64,000 nt of DNA from Fennellomyces sp. T-0311 (lineage: Eukaryota; Mucoromycota; Mucoromycetes; Mucorales; Lichtheimiaceae), in NCBI GenBank assembly GCA_025266875.1, contig JALLLT010000018.1, forward strand, positions 682,001 through 746,000, in the 5' to 3' direction. Each line of letters begins with the position of its first letter. The stretch's first letter is position 1. Below are positions 12,133 through 24,523 of the stretch, in pieces. The position numbers and the translations under genes are program-made. The notes below the pieces were generated by a model. That model was given only the letters and a program-made list of their open reading frames with translations, was not told where the DNA came from and did no database searches.

Positions 12133-12237
12133 ATGCCCGAGCTACTCAAGAGTTTGTATCACCTTGAAAATAGCCCTTTCGCCGACATTCAAATCGTCCC
12201 CAGCAACCTCTGCATGCGCTGCATTCATATCCACACG
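12133..12237 (+). pseudogene. BTB/POZ-like N-terminal fragment
   Basis: A 35-residue frame, MPELLKSLYHLENSPFADIQ and onward to IHIHT, resembles the first helix and first strand of a BTB domain (short helix, F-x-D-I/V, then a His-rich strand). It ends at a good GTAAGT donor (12238), but nothing after it continues a BTB fold before the next gene. I read it as a relic. BTB proteins are adaptors of cullin-3 ligases, which would be a second ubiquitin-ligase theme beside the F-box genes. The match is by eye only. Confidence 0.3.
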
Positions 12238-12395
12238 GTAAGTCATGAAGAGTAATGTCATACACTACTTATGAGGACTGTACGAATAACCTCATCCGCT
12301 ACAATTATCAATCCGAACCAGCAGTACATAGTATGCCATTCAAGTGAAAAAAAAAAGTGAAGCATTAGAGCTAATATCTATATGCATGCGTTTAT

Positions 12396-14464
12396 TTACA
12401 AATTGCCCAGTCTCGTGACTATTTTATTAGGGCGGTCCTTGAGCAACCATTTTACGCGAGCAATTGCTTGAGGGGAAATCGACAACCGACCTATAAGTAT
12501 CAAGCTATGCAATAATGGGGCCTTTTCCACCATTGCCAACACACCATGATCCGAGACATTTGACAGCGACTCTAATCGAATCCTTTCAAGTCCCTTCACA
12601 TTGCTGAGAACAAAGAGCTGTCGATCGGTAATAGAACCCATTCGAATCAGGTCAATATCGGTAGTGTTGCCCAACTTTTGGAAAAACGCGTCGATACCGC
12701 GTGATGATACATTCTGCAAATACTCCAGTGTAATTTCCTTGAGCGTTGTAATGTTGGATAAGGCATCCAGCACTTCGTCCGTGACTGCATCACAATATCG
12801 GAGTCGGATGCTTTCAAATGGTTGTCCTGATGTTGAATCGGTGGCGTATGCGTTGAATAGTCGCAACAAGCACCCACCACCGCCGGCTGCGGCCGTTATA
12901 TGCGACAAATTCAAATAGACAAGTCGAGGTAGCGCCAGCAGCGGCTCGATTAAACTAGGCAAGTTGTGCGATTTGACGACAGTGAGATGTGATAATGTAG
13001 TGCAGCTTGAAAGGGATCGTATTAATAGTGATTGAATAATACCGGTATGTTCGCCCCAGAACGTCAGTCTTTCCAAGTTTTGCAACGTCAGATCATGAAA
13101 CGCGTTGTTGCCCAGGTCCTCCAAACCACGTGATGAAACCTTCAGATAAACAGATCTGAGCGTATTCATGTTCCTTCGTATGAACGATAATATAGCTAGA
13201 GGTTCACCGTGTCTCAAACTCGTTGCTTGAAACTTCCATAACCCTGTGGATGGATCTAATCCAGGTATTTTACTGCCGGAATTGTAGCCGAGGATCTGTA
13301 GTTTCGGGCAACTTGTATCGACAACATCGAGGACGTTGCCATTGCAACCATTGAGCACCAACCGGCAAAGCTCGGGGCATTCTTGCAGAAACGGTGTAAT
13401 ATCCTCACCAGCGATGGATTCTGCTTTCAAATCCATGTCCATAAGTGCATGATGCGGTGCTGATAAGGGAAATGTGCCAACAATGTCAGCGAAAACCGTC
13501 GTCGTTGAATACACCAAAGTTTTCAAATTCTTCAATCCAGAAAGTACGTCCGATAACGTCACCTTGATCAAAGTCGTACCGAAATGGAGCGTGAGTCGGG
13601 TCAATGTAGTACCCATATGGTACAAGGCAGCTTTCATTGGTATAATTGTGCCTGAATCAATGCATGTCGTTGTGCCCTCTTTACAAATAAAAAGCCTAGT
13701 GTTACTTCATAAACATAAACAAACAAGTAATACTTACTTGTCAGATGAAGCGAATTCAACCGTTTGAAACTACCTTGGCGCATACTACGCACATAACGAT
13801 ACCAAACTTGCTGACTGGTGATATTCAGCGTCAAATCCTCGACATGGATTGCAAAATGAGACAAAAAGCCCGCGAACTGCAGGTCTTTGTCAGTAATTGT
13901 CATTGAGCACCAAGCACGACGACACTTTAGTAATCTGTCGCGCCATATCCTTGACACGCTCAAGCAAGCGGCTATGGAAGGTTTCGGGATTTCAGTGAGG
14001 ATTGAATTTGCCAATTCGCTCGGAAGGTTGGCAACAAAATCGACCCGCTTGAGGTTTTGTCGAGCAGCTTCTTGTTTACCGTACAAAAGCAGAGGATATA
14101 CTGGGTCACTCTGCGATACGCATCGCAATCCGTGTTCGTACGCCTCAATTGCCCTTATCTGTTTGCCTTGCATGATATAAAGACTGCTTAGGCGGTAATA
14201 CCCCGTTGCTAAGGTCGGTTCAAGTGTTGTCACCTTCATTGCATCCTGGACGGCAGCATCGAACTGGCCCTTCATTCCCAGCGCAAAGGCACGGTGATCG
14301 AGTGCAGTAACGAGCAATGACCGTTGGATCTCCTGAATAGCAACAGAACAAAAGTCGATGGCCCGATCATAATTGTGGCCATCTATTGCAGGTCCAACAT
14401 TGCTGAATGCAATAACGGCTGGTTTGGCATCAACATTGTAAATTGGAAACGGCGCGTGTGTCAT
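12396..14464 (-). CDS. TPR/F-box/LRR protein, intact
   Basis: Exons 14464..13738 and 13651..12396 encode 660 residues with a phase-1 intron of 86 nt (GTAAGT donor, TTCAG acceptor). The start MTHAPFPIYNVD matches sister genes; the longer frame upstream begins with GTG. TPR helices are at about 50-115 (AIEAYEHGLRCVSQ), the F-box at about 145-185 (VDFVANLPSELANSILTEIP), and LRRs fill exon 2, with repeating units such as LERLTFWGEHTGIIQSLLIR and VSDHGVLAMVEKAP. No lesion is seen. It is one of the more divergent members of the cluster. Probable SCF receptor; target unknown. Confidence 0.88.
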
Positions 14465-14675
14465 TGCGGTGGGAACAAAAAACGTAAACTGGGCACCTGG
14501 TCGTGACACTTAATTAATGCCAAAATTTCGGGCGCTCTGATAAGGATCGCTCATCGCATAACACAAGTTTACAAGATTGCTTGGAAAACTTTACAGTATG
14601 GTCTATATTGGCTTGGCACATCATTTTGTGCTGCTGGCTACTTGAGCTCCTCCACGCTCTCCCTTCCTTATGCGA

Positions 14676-16821
14676 AAATATTTATTCAAATACGTACTAG
14701 ACTATTTGATGAATATAACAGTTTCGATCTTTTTCTTTGCATGCGTAATTGCATTCTGAGTAATAGATTCGCATTTTTCGAGGGTTAAGCTTCGTAGCTC
14801 ATGTAGCTGGTCCGTAAGCTCTATAACTCCATCATCGGAGATATTCTTTAGTCTCCCAAAGATCAGCGTTTTCAAACTCTTCATATTGTTGCCAATGACA
14901 GTAAGCGAGCCGTCTGTTACTGTATCAATTTCCGCGAGCTTGACTGTTGAGACACTGTTGCTCAGCCTCCTGAGAAACTCGTTGATTCCATGCGCCGAAA
15001 TATTTGGTAACCCACTGAGTTCGATATTTTCCAGAGTGTTTATACAAGCCAGAGCAGCAAGAACATTGTCAGTCATGATAACCTTACAATGTCGAAGCCA
15101 TACAGTCTTGAGTTGTCGTTTCTCAGCTCTGGAATCACTTGCATATGCCTCCAATAGCCATACTATATCTGCTTCGCCGGTAGTCGTTTTGGGATGAGAA
15201 ATTTAAAGAAGCTCCAATCGTGGTAGCTTCACAAGTGCGTTAACGAGCCCGGGTATATCCCTCGGACAAACACTCTCTAAGCATTTCAGAGTAGTACATG
15301 TAGATATCGATCGTAAAAGCAATGGCTGCATAACCTCAGTATCGTCGTCCCAGAATGCCAGCCTTTCCAGGTTTCCCAGCACCAGATCTTCGTACGTGGC
15401 AGTAAGATCTTCGGGAGCGTCTTTAACTGTAGTATTAGCCCAAATAGTTTTGATCGAAGAAATATTTCGTCGTATAAGTGCCAGAAAGCTGAAGCAGGCT
15501 CGTTGATATATCCATTCTTTGTGTACAATCGATATAGCCCGGGCGATTTGCGTTCAGTATTAGAAAGCTCCAATTTTAGAACCATAACGTCCTGAGGATT
15601 GTAACCAAGCGCTTCCAAACTTGGGCATATTTTGTCAACAATGTCTAGGACAGTAGTGTTACATCCGAATAAAACAAGTCGTCTTAGCTGATGACAATGT
15701 AGAAGTAGCTTTTGGAGATCTTGTCCAGTGATGCGCATGGCCTTTAACTGTATATCCACTAATGCACCAGGTGCTTTCAGAGATATAGTGTTTCCGATGG
15801 CCCTCGATAGTCGAAACGCTGTTGAACATTCCAGTTTTGTTAGATTTGAGCAAGCATCAAGTATATCCGTTATAGTGATCATAGTATTTTCCTCATGGAA
15901 GTCGAGGGCGAGCGTTGTCAAAGTATTGTTTATGTTCAAGAGCGCCCGAAAAAGCAGCATAATCATAGTTTCGCCGATAGCCTCAGTCGCATTTGCTATG
16001 TAAAAGCTGCTGGTAAGTTGTTTACGATAATAGCCCCGTAAGCCCATCCTTTAGCTTTAGTAATTTTAGTTTACCAAAGTCACCAATGCTCATACTGTGC
16101 ATGTAACGGATCAATACATGTCGATTTGTAGCTTTGAATGTCAAATCTTCAACACCGTTCCAAACGCCTGGCGTTATGCACATACTTAGGCCCTTGCTCG
16201 TATCATCGATTGTCATTGACTCTTGAATTTCTGTTGCCAATTTGGCCAAGTTATTACACCAGGTACTGGAGACACTACAGTACACAGGTTTTTCTTTCGC
16301 TGGCAGTAGGACGACGATGCTGTCCACAATTTCAATTGGAAGCCTGGCAACAAAGTCGACTCGGGCCTTGCTTTTTCCCACCGCCAATTCTCTGTTATCA
16401 AACATTTTGAGGATAGTGCGGATGGTCGGCTGAAGCACTTTGTATGCCGAGATCGTACGTGTCAATCGCACTCTGCTGTTTTCCTTGCATTCGGTACATA
16501 TCCCCTAAACGGAGGTAGCCAGTTGCCAAAGTCGGTTCATGTGTAATCATGCTCTGCGCGTCCTGGATAGCCTCGTGAAATCTGCCTTGTTTCAAAAGAA
16601 CATGTATGCGGACGTCAACCACTGTCACGAGGGCGTCTTTAATAGTGATAAGCGCCTGCGAAGCAAACTTGAGTATTCCTGAGCAATCTTGATCGCGTGC
16701 TGCCGTTTGAACGTTGGTGATCGTACATTTCACTGATTCTGCATCCAGACTGTAAAGTTGTGATAACGCGTTCTCGGACTTCTTCCTCATTTTGATGGAA
16801 TTCAGTTATTGTAAGCGGATA
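14676..16821. repeat. left arm of a 2.1-kb inverted duplication
   Basis: Read on the minus strand, this copies 17918..20080 read on the plus strand. Two tracts are about 99% identical by eye: 16066..16821 with 17918..18672, and 14685..15142 with 19613..20070. The middle (about 15143..16065) is much more diverged. Weaker similarity continues to about 14560. Confidence 0.85.
14702..16790 (-). pseudogene. decayed TPR/F-box/LRR gene, inverted copy of 17948..20050
   Basis: Starts with the same residues as its partner (MRKKSENALSQLYSLD) and ends with the same residues (KKKIETVIFIK). Four lesions break it. An extra A in the run at 16405..16408 shifts the frame before the F-box. The donor expected after the KLK-D-G position reads GGGCTTACGG instead of GTAAGT. 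A base is missing near 15484. A TAA stop at 15203..15205 is followed by the open family frame again. The acceptor of exon 2 (TAG before NATEAIGE) is still good. Both ends are nearly identical to the intact partner although the middle has drifted, which points to recent gene conversion onto a dead copy. Confidence 0.88.
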
Positions 16822-17917
16822 ACGACTTACTTATGAATCATATGTCTTGATGATTACATGTTTGGATCATTGTGTATCTGTCATTGCTAATGCATGCACT
16901 GATAAGTAATCCTGTTCCTATATACGGAGTTTTTATTAATAGGTGAGACGACACACATTGAATTTTGCACCACTGACAAAAAGTTAAAAAGGTGCTTCGA
17001 TGATTAACATGCCCAATTTAAAAGCTGGCATATTTTGGGGAAGTGACCTGTTGCAAAGGTTCCATGGGAAATCGGCACTTTGTGATATATGGATTCCGGA
17101 ACAGCCGTCATACAAATTTGTGTTTTGTCCGCACGTGGCGTAGCCATGTAAATTTGGCATTCCAAGCCAAAAGGTAATCAGGCGTTCACTTTGAAAATTA
17201 CGAATTTCAACAGTAAAACCTTTATTCTTATATACGACTATCTTAGATCAAATTTCGAGACCGTATTTGAACTTTTTGGTGTGATCTTGGCATAAATGCA
17301 GAGCTTGCTTTGAAGCCGATATCAAAGATATTAAAGAAACAGATATGGTAGTAGTTGAAGCGGGCATGCCAAACTTGTCGAATGAGAGCCAGGATTTCAA
17401 GAGAGGGGTACTAACTATTTTCAATCACTTTTTTAACTATCCGCACGGGTAGGGCAAGTTCGATGTGTGCCGTTTCGTTTATTCATAACAATTCTGCATA
17501 TAGGAAAAGGATCATTGTATGAGTACGCGCATTAGCGATGACATGTGCGCAGTGATCCAAACACGTAATCATCAAGACGTATGATACATCAGTAGGTTAT
17601 TTTATTGACCACATATGTACAAGTTTTTTCTTTTCTTGGTCTGCTGGACACCGGTTTTAAAGCAGCATTCAGTAGTAAAAAAGAATACAATCGTTGACCA
17701 GCTCATTTACTTGATCGCTACACTAGTCTTGTTTACGAAATTTACTGAAGTCATGTTCAAAGTTTTATTACGTATGGTACTAGCAACTTGAGCTACACAA
17801 GTTTAAATTTTCATATAAAATTTTGTTGGGTAAAAACCCATTTGGAATGAGATTGATTGTCAAAGCAAATTTAAATCACTCCAGGTCCTTCGAAAATAAG
17901 AGTGCCTCTCTTTCTTT
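16822..17917. repeat. spacer of the inverted duplication, itself partly inverted
   Basis: Segment 16836..~17000 matches the reverse complement of ~17425..17588 (for example GTCTTGATGATTAC and ACACACAT/ACACACATC blocks), so the duplication extends inward. Relative to the left side, the right arm carries about 330 extra bp (17589..17917) between these inner matches and its gene. No open frame, terminal inverted repeat or RNA gene is seen in the extra piece or in the central 17000..17425. Confidence 0.6.
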
Positions 17918-20080
17918 ATCCGCTTACAATAACTGAATTCCATCAAAATGAGGAAGAAGTCCGAGAACGCGTTATCACAACTTTACAGTCTGGATGCAGA
18001 ATCAGTGAAATGTACGATCACCAACGTTCAAACGGCAGCACGCGATCAAGATTGCTCAGGAATACTCAAGTTTGCTTCGCAGGCGCTTATCACTATTAAA
18101 GACGCCCTCGTGACAGTGGTTGACGTCCGCATACATGTTCTTTTGAAACAAGGCAGATTTCACGAGGCTATCCAGGACGCGCAGAGCATGATTACACATG
18201 AACCGACTTTGGCAACTGGCTACCTCCGTTTAGGGGATATGTACCGAATGCAAGGAAAACAGCAGAGTGCGATTGACACGTACGATCTCGGTATACAAAG
18301 TGCTTCAGCCGACCATCCGCACTATTCTCAAATGTTTGATAACAGAGAATTGGCGGTGGGAAAAAGCAAGGCCCGAGTCGACTTTGTTGCCAGGCTTCCA
18401 ATTGAAATTGTGGACAGCATCGTCGTCCTACTGCCAGCGAAAGAAAAACCTGTGTACTGTAGTGTCTCCAGTACCTGGTGTAATAACTTGGCCAAATTGG
18501 CAACAGAAATTCAAGAGTCAATGACAATCGATGATACGAGCAAGGGCCTAAGTATGTGCATAACGCCAGGCGTTTGGAACGGTGTTGAAGATTTGACATT
18601 CAAAGCTACAAATCGACATGTATTGATCCGTTACATGCACAGTATGAGCATTGGTGGCTTTGGTAAACTAAAGACGCTAAAATTGCAGGGTAACAAAGTT
18701 TTGGACAAAACGATTAAGTGATCAGAGACTTATCAGCAGATTTTATATATAGAAAATGCTACCAAATTAATCGAAGCAAATATGCTTATGATGGTTTCTC
18801 AGGCACTCCGGACCACCAGCAATACTTTGACAACGCTTGTTGTTGACTTTAACAAAGATAGTGCTACAATTGCCATAACAGACATACTTTATGCTTGCTC
18901 GAATCTGACAACACTGGAGTACTCAACAATGGCACAACTGTCGAACGTGATAGGCAGCATTATCGTGTTTCTTGAACCCCACCGCGCTCTAATCGATATG
19001 AAATTAAAAGCCATGCTTATTACCGGACAAGATCTTGAAAAGCTACTTTCACGCTGCTACAGGCTACGACGACTGGTGTTGTTTGGATGTAACACCACTG
19101 TGCTAGAGGTCGTTGATACAGTATGTCCAAGCTTGGAAACGCTTGGATATAATCCTCAAAATGTAACGGTGCCAAAACTGGATACCTCAGTGTTCAAACC
19201 CACGTCTTCCGGTCTATGTCGGTTCTACACAAACAATTCATGTGTCCGGGAGCCCATTTCGGCTGTATTACCACTTCTACAACGAAATATGCTTTCGCTC
19301 AAAGTTCTTTACCTTTATCTTACGGCCAAGGATTCACCAGAGAACTTGGCTGCCTCATATGAAGACCTAAAACTCCAAAATTTAGAATCACTGACAGTCT
19401 GGTGCGATGACACTGCCGTTATTCAACTACTGATGTTACGATCGATATCTACGTGTACCACGTTGACATATGCAGAGCCTGTCGACTCGAGAGATATAAC
19501 TGCTCTAGTGAACGCGCTTGTCGAGTTACCACGATTGCAATTTCTGCATATTGCTTATACGGATACTCCTACTGGCGAAGCTGATATTGTACGACTATTG
19601 GAAGCATATACATGTGATTCCAGAGCTGAGCAACGACAACTCAAGACTGTATGGCTTCGACATTGTAAGGTTATCATGACTGACAATGTTCTTGCTGCTC
19701 TGGCTTGTATAAGCACTCTGGAAAATATCGAACTCAGTGGGTTACCAAATATTTCGGCGCATGGAATCAACGAGTTTCTCAGGAGGCTGAGCAACAGTGT
19801 CTCAACAGTCAAGCTCGCGGAAATTGATACAGTAACAGACGGATCGCTTACTGTCATTGGCAACAATATGAAGAGTTTGAAAACGCTGATCTTTGGGAGA
19901 CTAAAGAATATCTCAGATGACGGAGTTATAGAGCTTACGGACCAGCTACATGAGCTACGAAGCTTAACCCTCGAAAAATGCGAATCTATTACTCAGAATG
20001 CAATTACGCATGCAAAGAAAAAGATCGAAACTGTTATATTCATCAAATAGTCTAGTACGTATTTGAATAAACCATTTGCA
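17918..20080. repeat. right arm of the inverted duplication
   Basis: Partner of 14676..16821. Identity starts abruptly at TTATCCGCTTACAATAACTG, 30 nt before the ATG, and fades after TTTGAATAAA just past the stop; lower similarity continues to about 20175. Confidence 0.85.
17948..20050 (+). CDS. TPR/F-box/LRR protein, intact member of the inverted pair
   Basis: Exons 17948..18689 and 18753..20050 encode 679 residues; the 63-nt phase-1 intron has a GTAACA donor and an ATAG acceptor and rejoins as ENATKLIEANM, the family signature at this point. TPR: AIQDAQSMITHEPTLATGYL, AIDTYDLGIQSAS. F-box: VDFVARLPIEIVDSIVVLLP. The LRR exon ends with KKIETVIFIK. No lesions. The gene is divergent from its broken copy at 14702..16790, with 1.16 kb between start codons. 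Its TPR/F-box half and last 150 residues are nearly identical to the broken copy; the middle LRRs are not. Probable SCF ligase receptor, target unknown. Confidence 0.9.
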
Positions 20081-20298
20081 CATAAGGAATGGAAGTGTGG
20101 AGGAGCTCAAGTAGTCAGCAACACAAAATGATGTGCTAAGCTGACACAGACCATACTGTAAACTTTTCCAAGAAATCAATGTTTTGCTGTAAACTTATTC
20201 TGTCCCCTCCAACATATATTTTGAACCGTTTGCTAAACCTACTGGAATCTTATAGCAGAAGATTACAGGACTGTGTCCTTGAATAGCTACATAATACG

Positions 20299-21905
20299 AT
20301 GGCCATTCCCACTTCCCAATCTCAAAACCGATGCAGCAAACTTTTGAGTTCACCAACATGAGGCTACCATTGTCGATATAGATCGCAAAACTGCAGTTGC
20401 ATTTGCATCAACGACAATACCCAAGGTCCAGGAACTACCTTTACTGCAAGTGCGTGACCATCGCTCTTACGCGTTCGCGGTGCAAAGAAAATTCGATCAG
20501 GCCGTCAACGATGCGCAGGGCATGATTGCATGTGGACGGGTTCTGCCAACAGGGTATCTTCGGCTAGGCGAGACATATCAGATACAAGGCAAGCAGCGCA
20601 GTGCAAAGGACACCTGCGATATCGGTCTTCACAGTAACTCGGAGGATCATCTGGATAATGATCGAATGCTGGAGGGAAAGCAATTGATAGCAAAGATAAA
20701 TGAAACAGGTGGTGATTTTGTCGATAGGCTTCCGCCGAGATTATGAATGAGATACATATCGTGTTACTGCCAAACGAAACCAAGCCGTCCTTCTTGATGG
20801 TTTCCAGTGTGTGGCACAACAAGATGCTCGAATGTCCTGATAGTTGGAGAATATTAACAAGTGGTGATGGCACAGTTCCGGACTGGATTACGAGTGTAGT
20901 CTCCTAATTGCATGATACGTGGAGTAGCTAACTATCCACACCAACTACGGTCGTGTCTTTCTCCGCGATTTGCATGCTATGCGCACTGGGCTCTTTAGTA
21001 AGTTAAAGTCGCTGAAACCGGATGCTAAATGTGCCAAGACTTGCTCAAGATCCGAATACTTGAAATTCCACTTATACAGCAAGTTCAACGATGCATATCA
21101 ATACGATGTTGATCATGTCAATTACAAATGCCCTCCGGAATATCTGCAGCACTTTATCCAAGCTTGTGAGCTATTCCAATTACACTAGTGTCAAAATACC
21201 TCTTTTGGAACTGCTCAAACCTGACTACCTTGGAATATTCAACAGCTTCTCAGCTATCTGAGGTAATTGGTGAGCTTGCACTACGGAAGCCTCACGATTC
21301 TCTAGTCGATTTGCACCTGAAAGCTATGTCTATAACCAGACGCGACCTTCGAGAGTTACTTCCGCTTTACAAATAATTGCGGCGCCTTCCCTTGAGCGGT
21401 TGCAATGATATCAAGATTCTTGATATTGTCGATCACATCTGCCCGAATCTGGAGGCAGCTGGGCTCAACCCTGATGTCGATGAGGTCCAGAAACTAGATC
21501 ATCCAGATCCTAAGCGTGTTCTGTCTGTAGTGTACCGATTGCACACAAAGAATGTCAGTCCATCCGAGTCTGCTGCAGTATTCCTACCGTTGACGCGAAA
21601 GAATAAGCATTCTCTCTATGTCAACATTTCAGCCAAAGCCTCGCCGGTTGACATCACTCCAATGTATGAAAATTTAAAGCTGGCGAATCTGGAAAGGATA
21701 TCCTTTTGGGCAGAGTATTCTGCTACCATTCAACCATTGCTATAGGGTCGGTATCCACATGGACTATGCTAACACACGTGTCGGATCGCAGGATAACAGA
21801 ACTGGTGGATCAGGCATCCAAACTAGAAAGCTTGACAGTTAAGCGATGGGTGTCCGCTATTTTTTACCGCTATTGCGCATGCAAACAAAAAAGTCGAACA
21901 CATTG
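20299..21905 (+). pseudogene. heavily decayed TPR/F-box/LRR gene
   Basis: Family pieces appear in order but in changing frames. There is a front piece resembling KTAVAFAS then VQELPLLQVRDHRSYAF (20340-20480), a TPR block to 20745 (YLRLGETYQIQGKQRSAKDT), an F-box remnant (20700-20830), and an LRR block at 21190-21745 (CSNLTTLEYSTASQLSEVIG, ILDIVDHICPNLEAAGLNPD). A stop TAA lies at 21374 and another in frame at about 21743, where a large piece of the LRR exon is missing before the tail (ITELVDQASKLESLTV). It is clearly dead and closest in wording to the neighbour at 22207..24299. Confidence 0.85.
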
Positions 21906-22206
21906 AATACAGACATACGTAGCTTAATACCCATTCAATGAAATTCCTGACCGAGGGAATAATAAATTTAAGTATCTATGTGGCTTCAGTAGATTACTAA
22001 CATGGAAACCAGTGTTAGAAGCAAGATGGATAGCACGATGTGGCTCGAGCATATGAATGTGGCATACTCTAGATGGATTAATTGGTACTATTAGGTGCAT
22101 AAATTGCTGTTCTCAATTGTCGAGCTGCCAATACTTTTGTAGGTACTCGAGTCGGTCACACAACCACGCCTCAAAATCTAAACAGTTGTTCCTTATCTAA
22201 CCACCA
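21906..22206. other. short intergenic spacer
   Basis: About 300 bp between two decayed family members; nothing recognisable. Confidence 0.5.
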
Positions 22207-24299
22207 ATTACCAAAGCAGAACTTGCCTCTTTCCCAATTTACAATCTTGACACCGACCCAGTACAACACGCGTTCGCCAAAGTTGGGACTGCAATTGACA
22301 ATCGCAATTACCCATTGGCAGTTGAATTCGCCTCCAAAACCCTGGTCCTACTTCAGCAAATGCTCGAATTGACGGTACTTGACCACCGTGCTCATGCTTT
22401 AGGGATGCAAGGGCAATTCGAACAAGCAGTCAAGGATGCACGATTCGTGATTGCGTGTAATCCGACTCTAGCAGCGGGGTATCTTCGACTAGGCGAGATA
22501 TATCAAATGCAGGGCAAGCAAATGAGTGCGATGGATGCTTACAATAGGGGTCTGAAGCATGTTTCGAAGGATGATCCAGCCTATGCTCAATTGCTGGATG
22601 GCAAAGAGTCTGCGACAAAACAAAGTGAAACACGTGTGGATTTTGTAGATATGCTACCTATCGAAGTTGTTGATAACATTATTTCGTTGGTGCCAAATGA
22701 ATCAAAATCCACCTCCTTGATCGTCTCAAGCGCATGGCGAAACAAAGTATTCAAGTGCGCAAACACTTGAAGGAGTTTAACAAGCAATGACAGCTCGGGA
22801 AGTGATCGGATTACAAGTGCGTTACCGCATATTGCATGCCATGTGGAGGATCTGATCATCGATTCTACGGATCGTCGCGTCTTACTCCGTTACCTGTTTG
22901 GTATGAACGCTGGTAACTTTAGCAAGATAAAGTCTCTACAGCTGTGTGGTAAGTTTGCCTGGACTAATACGTTGCTTTGAAAGCATAACCTTCCTACATA
23001 TCAACAGAAAATGCTACCAAGCACATCAACACGATCATGGTCATGTCCATCACAAATGCCTTCTGGCATATACACAGTAGCTTGACCAAGCTTGTCCTCC
23101 ATCTCAATGAGAACAGCGCTGAAATAGCATTGTTGGATCTGCTTTCTGCATGCTCAAACCTGACTACTGTGGAATATTCAACAACGTCTCAGCTATCAAA
23201 GGTGGCTGGTGAACTTATCCCCGCAAACCCCAGCACTGGTCTCGTAGATATGCATCTGAAAGCCACATCTATCACAGGACAGGATATGCAAAAACTACTC
23301 CCTCACTGCCAGCAACTGCGACGCCTTATTTTATGTGGAGGTGATACTACAGTCTTGGATATCGTCGACCGTATGTGCCCGTACCGTGAAACATTTGGAT
23401 TCAACCCTGATGTTGGCGAGGTACAAAAGCTAGATCACTCGGATCCCAAACGTGTTTTCCCCGGGCTATACAGATTCTACACGAAGAATGGAGGTTTACC
23501 CGAGTCTGCTCCGATATTTCTACCACTGATACGACGGAACATGCACGCACTCAAAACCCTCTATGTCAATATTTCAGCCGAAGATTCACCATTCAATCTC
23601 ACCATTTTATACTCAAACCTGAAACTGGGGAAGCTGGAAAAGTTGACATTCTGGGGCGATGACACTGGTATTATTCAACCATTGATTTTACGGGCGATAT
23701 CCACCTGTACCATGCTGACACATACAGAGGCTGTTGTATCGAGAGATATACCCGGTTTGGTTGATGTACTCATGGGATTGCCACAGCTGGAACCTTTTGG
23801 TCTCTCTCATATCGGATCCACAGTCGGAGAAGCGAATTTAATACAATTGTTGGAGATGTATGCAGGGGATCGGACTGGGCAGCGACGACTTAGGACTATA
23901 CGGTTCTGATATTGCAAGAGTATCGTGACCGATAATGTTCTTACAGCTCTGGCACGCATAGACTCTTTGGAAGATATTACACTCGAGGGATTACCGAGTG
24001 CTTCAGCACTCGGAATGGTCGAATTTTTCAAGAAATTGAGCAGCCGTGTATCAAAAGCCAAGATCGTGGAAATAGATGCCATTACAGACAGCCCTCTTAT
24101 TGCGATAGGCAACAATATGAAGGACCTGAAGATGATCTATCTTGGAAAGCTAAAAAAGGTGTCAGATGATGGAATCATACAGCTTACCGAACAGCTACCT
24201 AAGCTACAAAGCTTAACCCTTGCAAGCTGTAAACATGTTACTCAAAAAGCTATTGCCCATGCAAAGAAAGAAGTCAAAAATGTTGTGGTTACAGAGTAG
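22207..24299 (+). pseudogene. TPR/F-box/LRR gene with lost start and two TGA stops
   Basis: Otherwise well preserved: exon 1 would be 22207..22948, exon 2 23008..24299, phase-1 intron with GTAAGT donor and AACAG acceptor, rejoined as ENATKHINTIM. Three point changes kill it. The position of the family start codon is ATT (ITKAELASFPIYNLD against MT-start sisters). A TGA at 22768..22770 sits where sisters have the Trp of NTWKTL. A TGA at 23907..23909 sits where sisters have Arg (RFRYCK). All other positions stay open, so the loss looks recent. A non-ATG start plus stop readthrough is possible in principle but unlikely. TPR, F-box (VDFVDMLPIEVVDNIISLVP) and LRR are all readable. Confidence 0.82.
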
Positions 24300-24523
24300 T
24301 TTCAATAAAGTGGCATTCATAACCATGATGTATGATCGAGACACAGTTATATATAGCTATGACTTTCAGTTCTATACGCAGTTTAATTACAAGCGGAAGC
24401 AAACGACGCTTCCATGGTAGTGTCTTCAGCATACATATCCAAATCAACAATTCAGGCCAGTTTAGCACCTATGGTTTCTAAAAATTGGTGCAACTGTGGA
24501 AGCAACAGTACCTTTAACCAGCA

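Noticed and set aside
22768..23909. In-frame TGA codons as selenocysteine sites or a reassigned code
   Set aside because: Sisters have Trp and Arg at these sites, the start codon is also lost, and genes elsewhere in the window end normally with TGA; simple pseudogene decay explains it.
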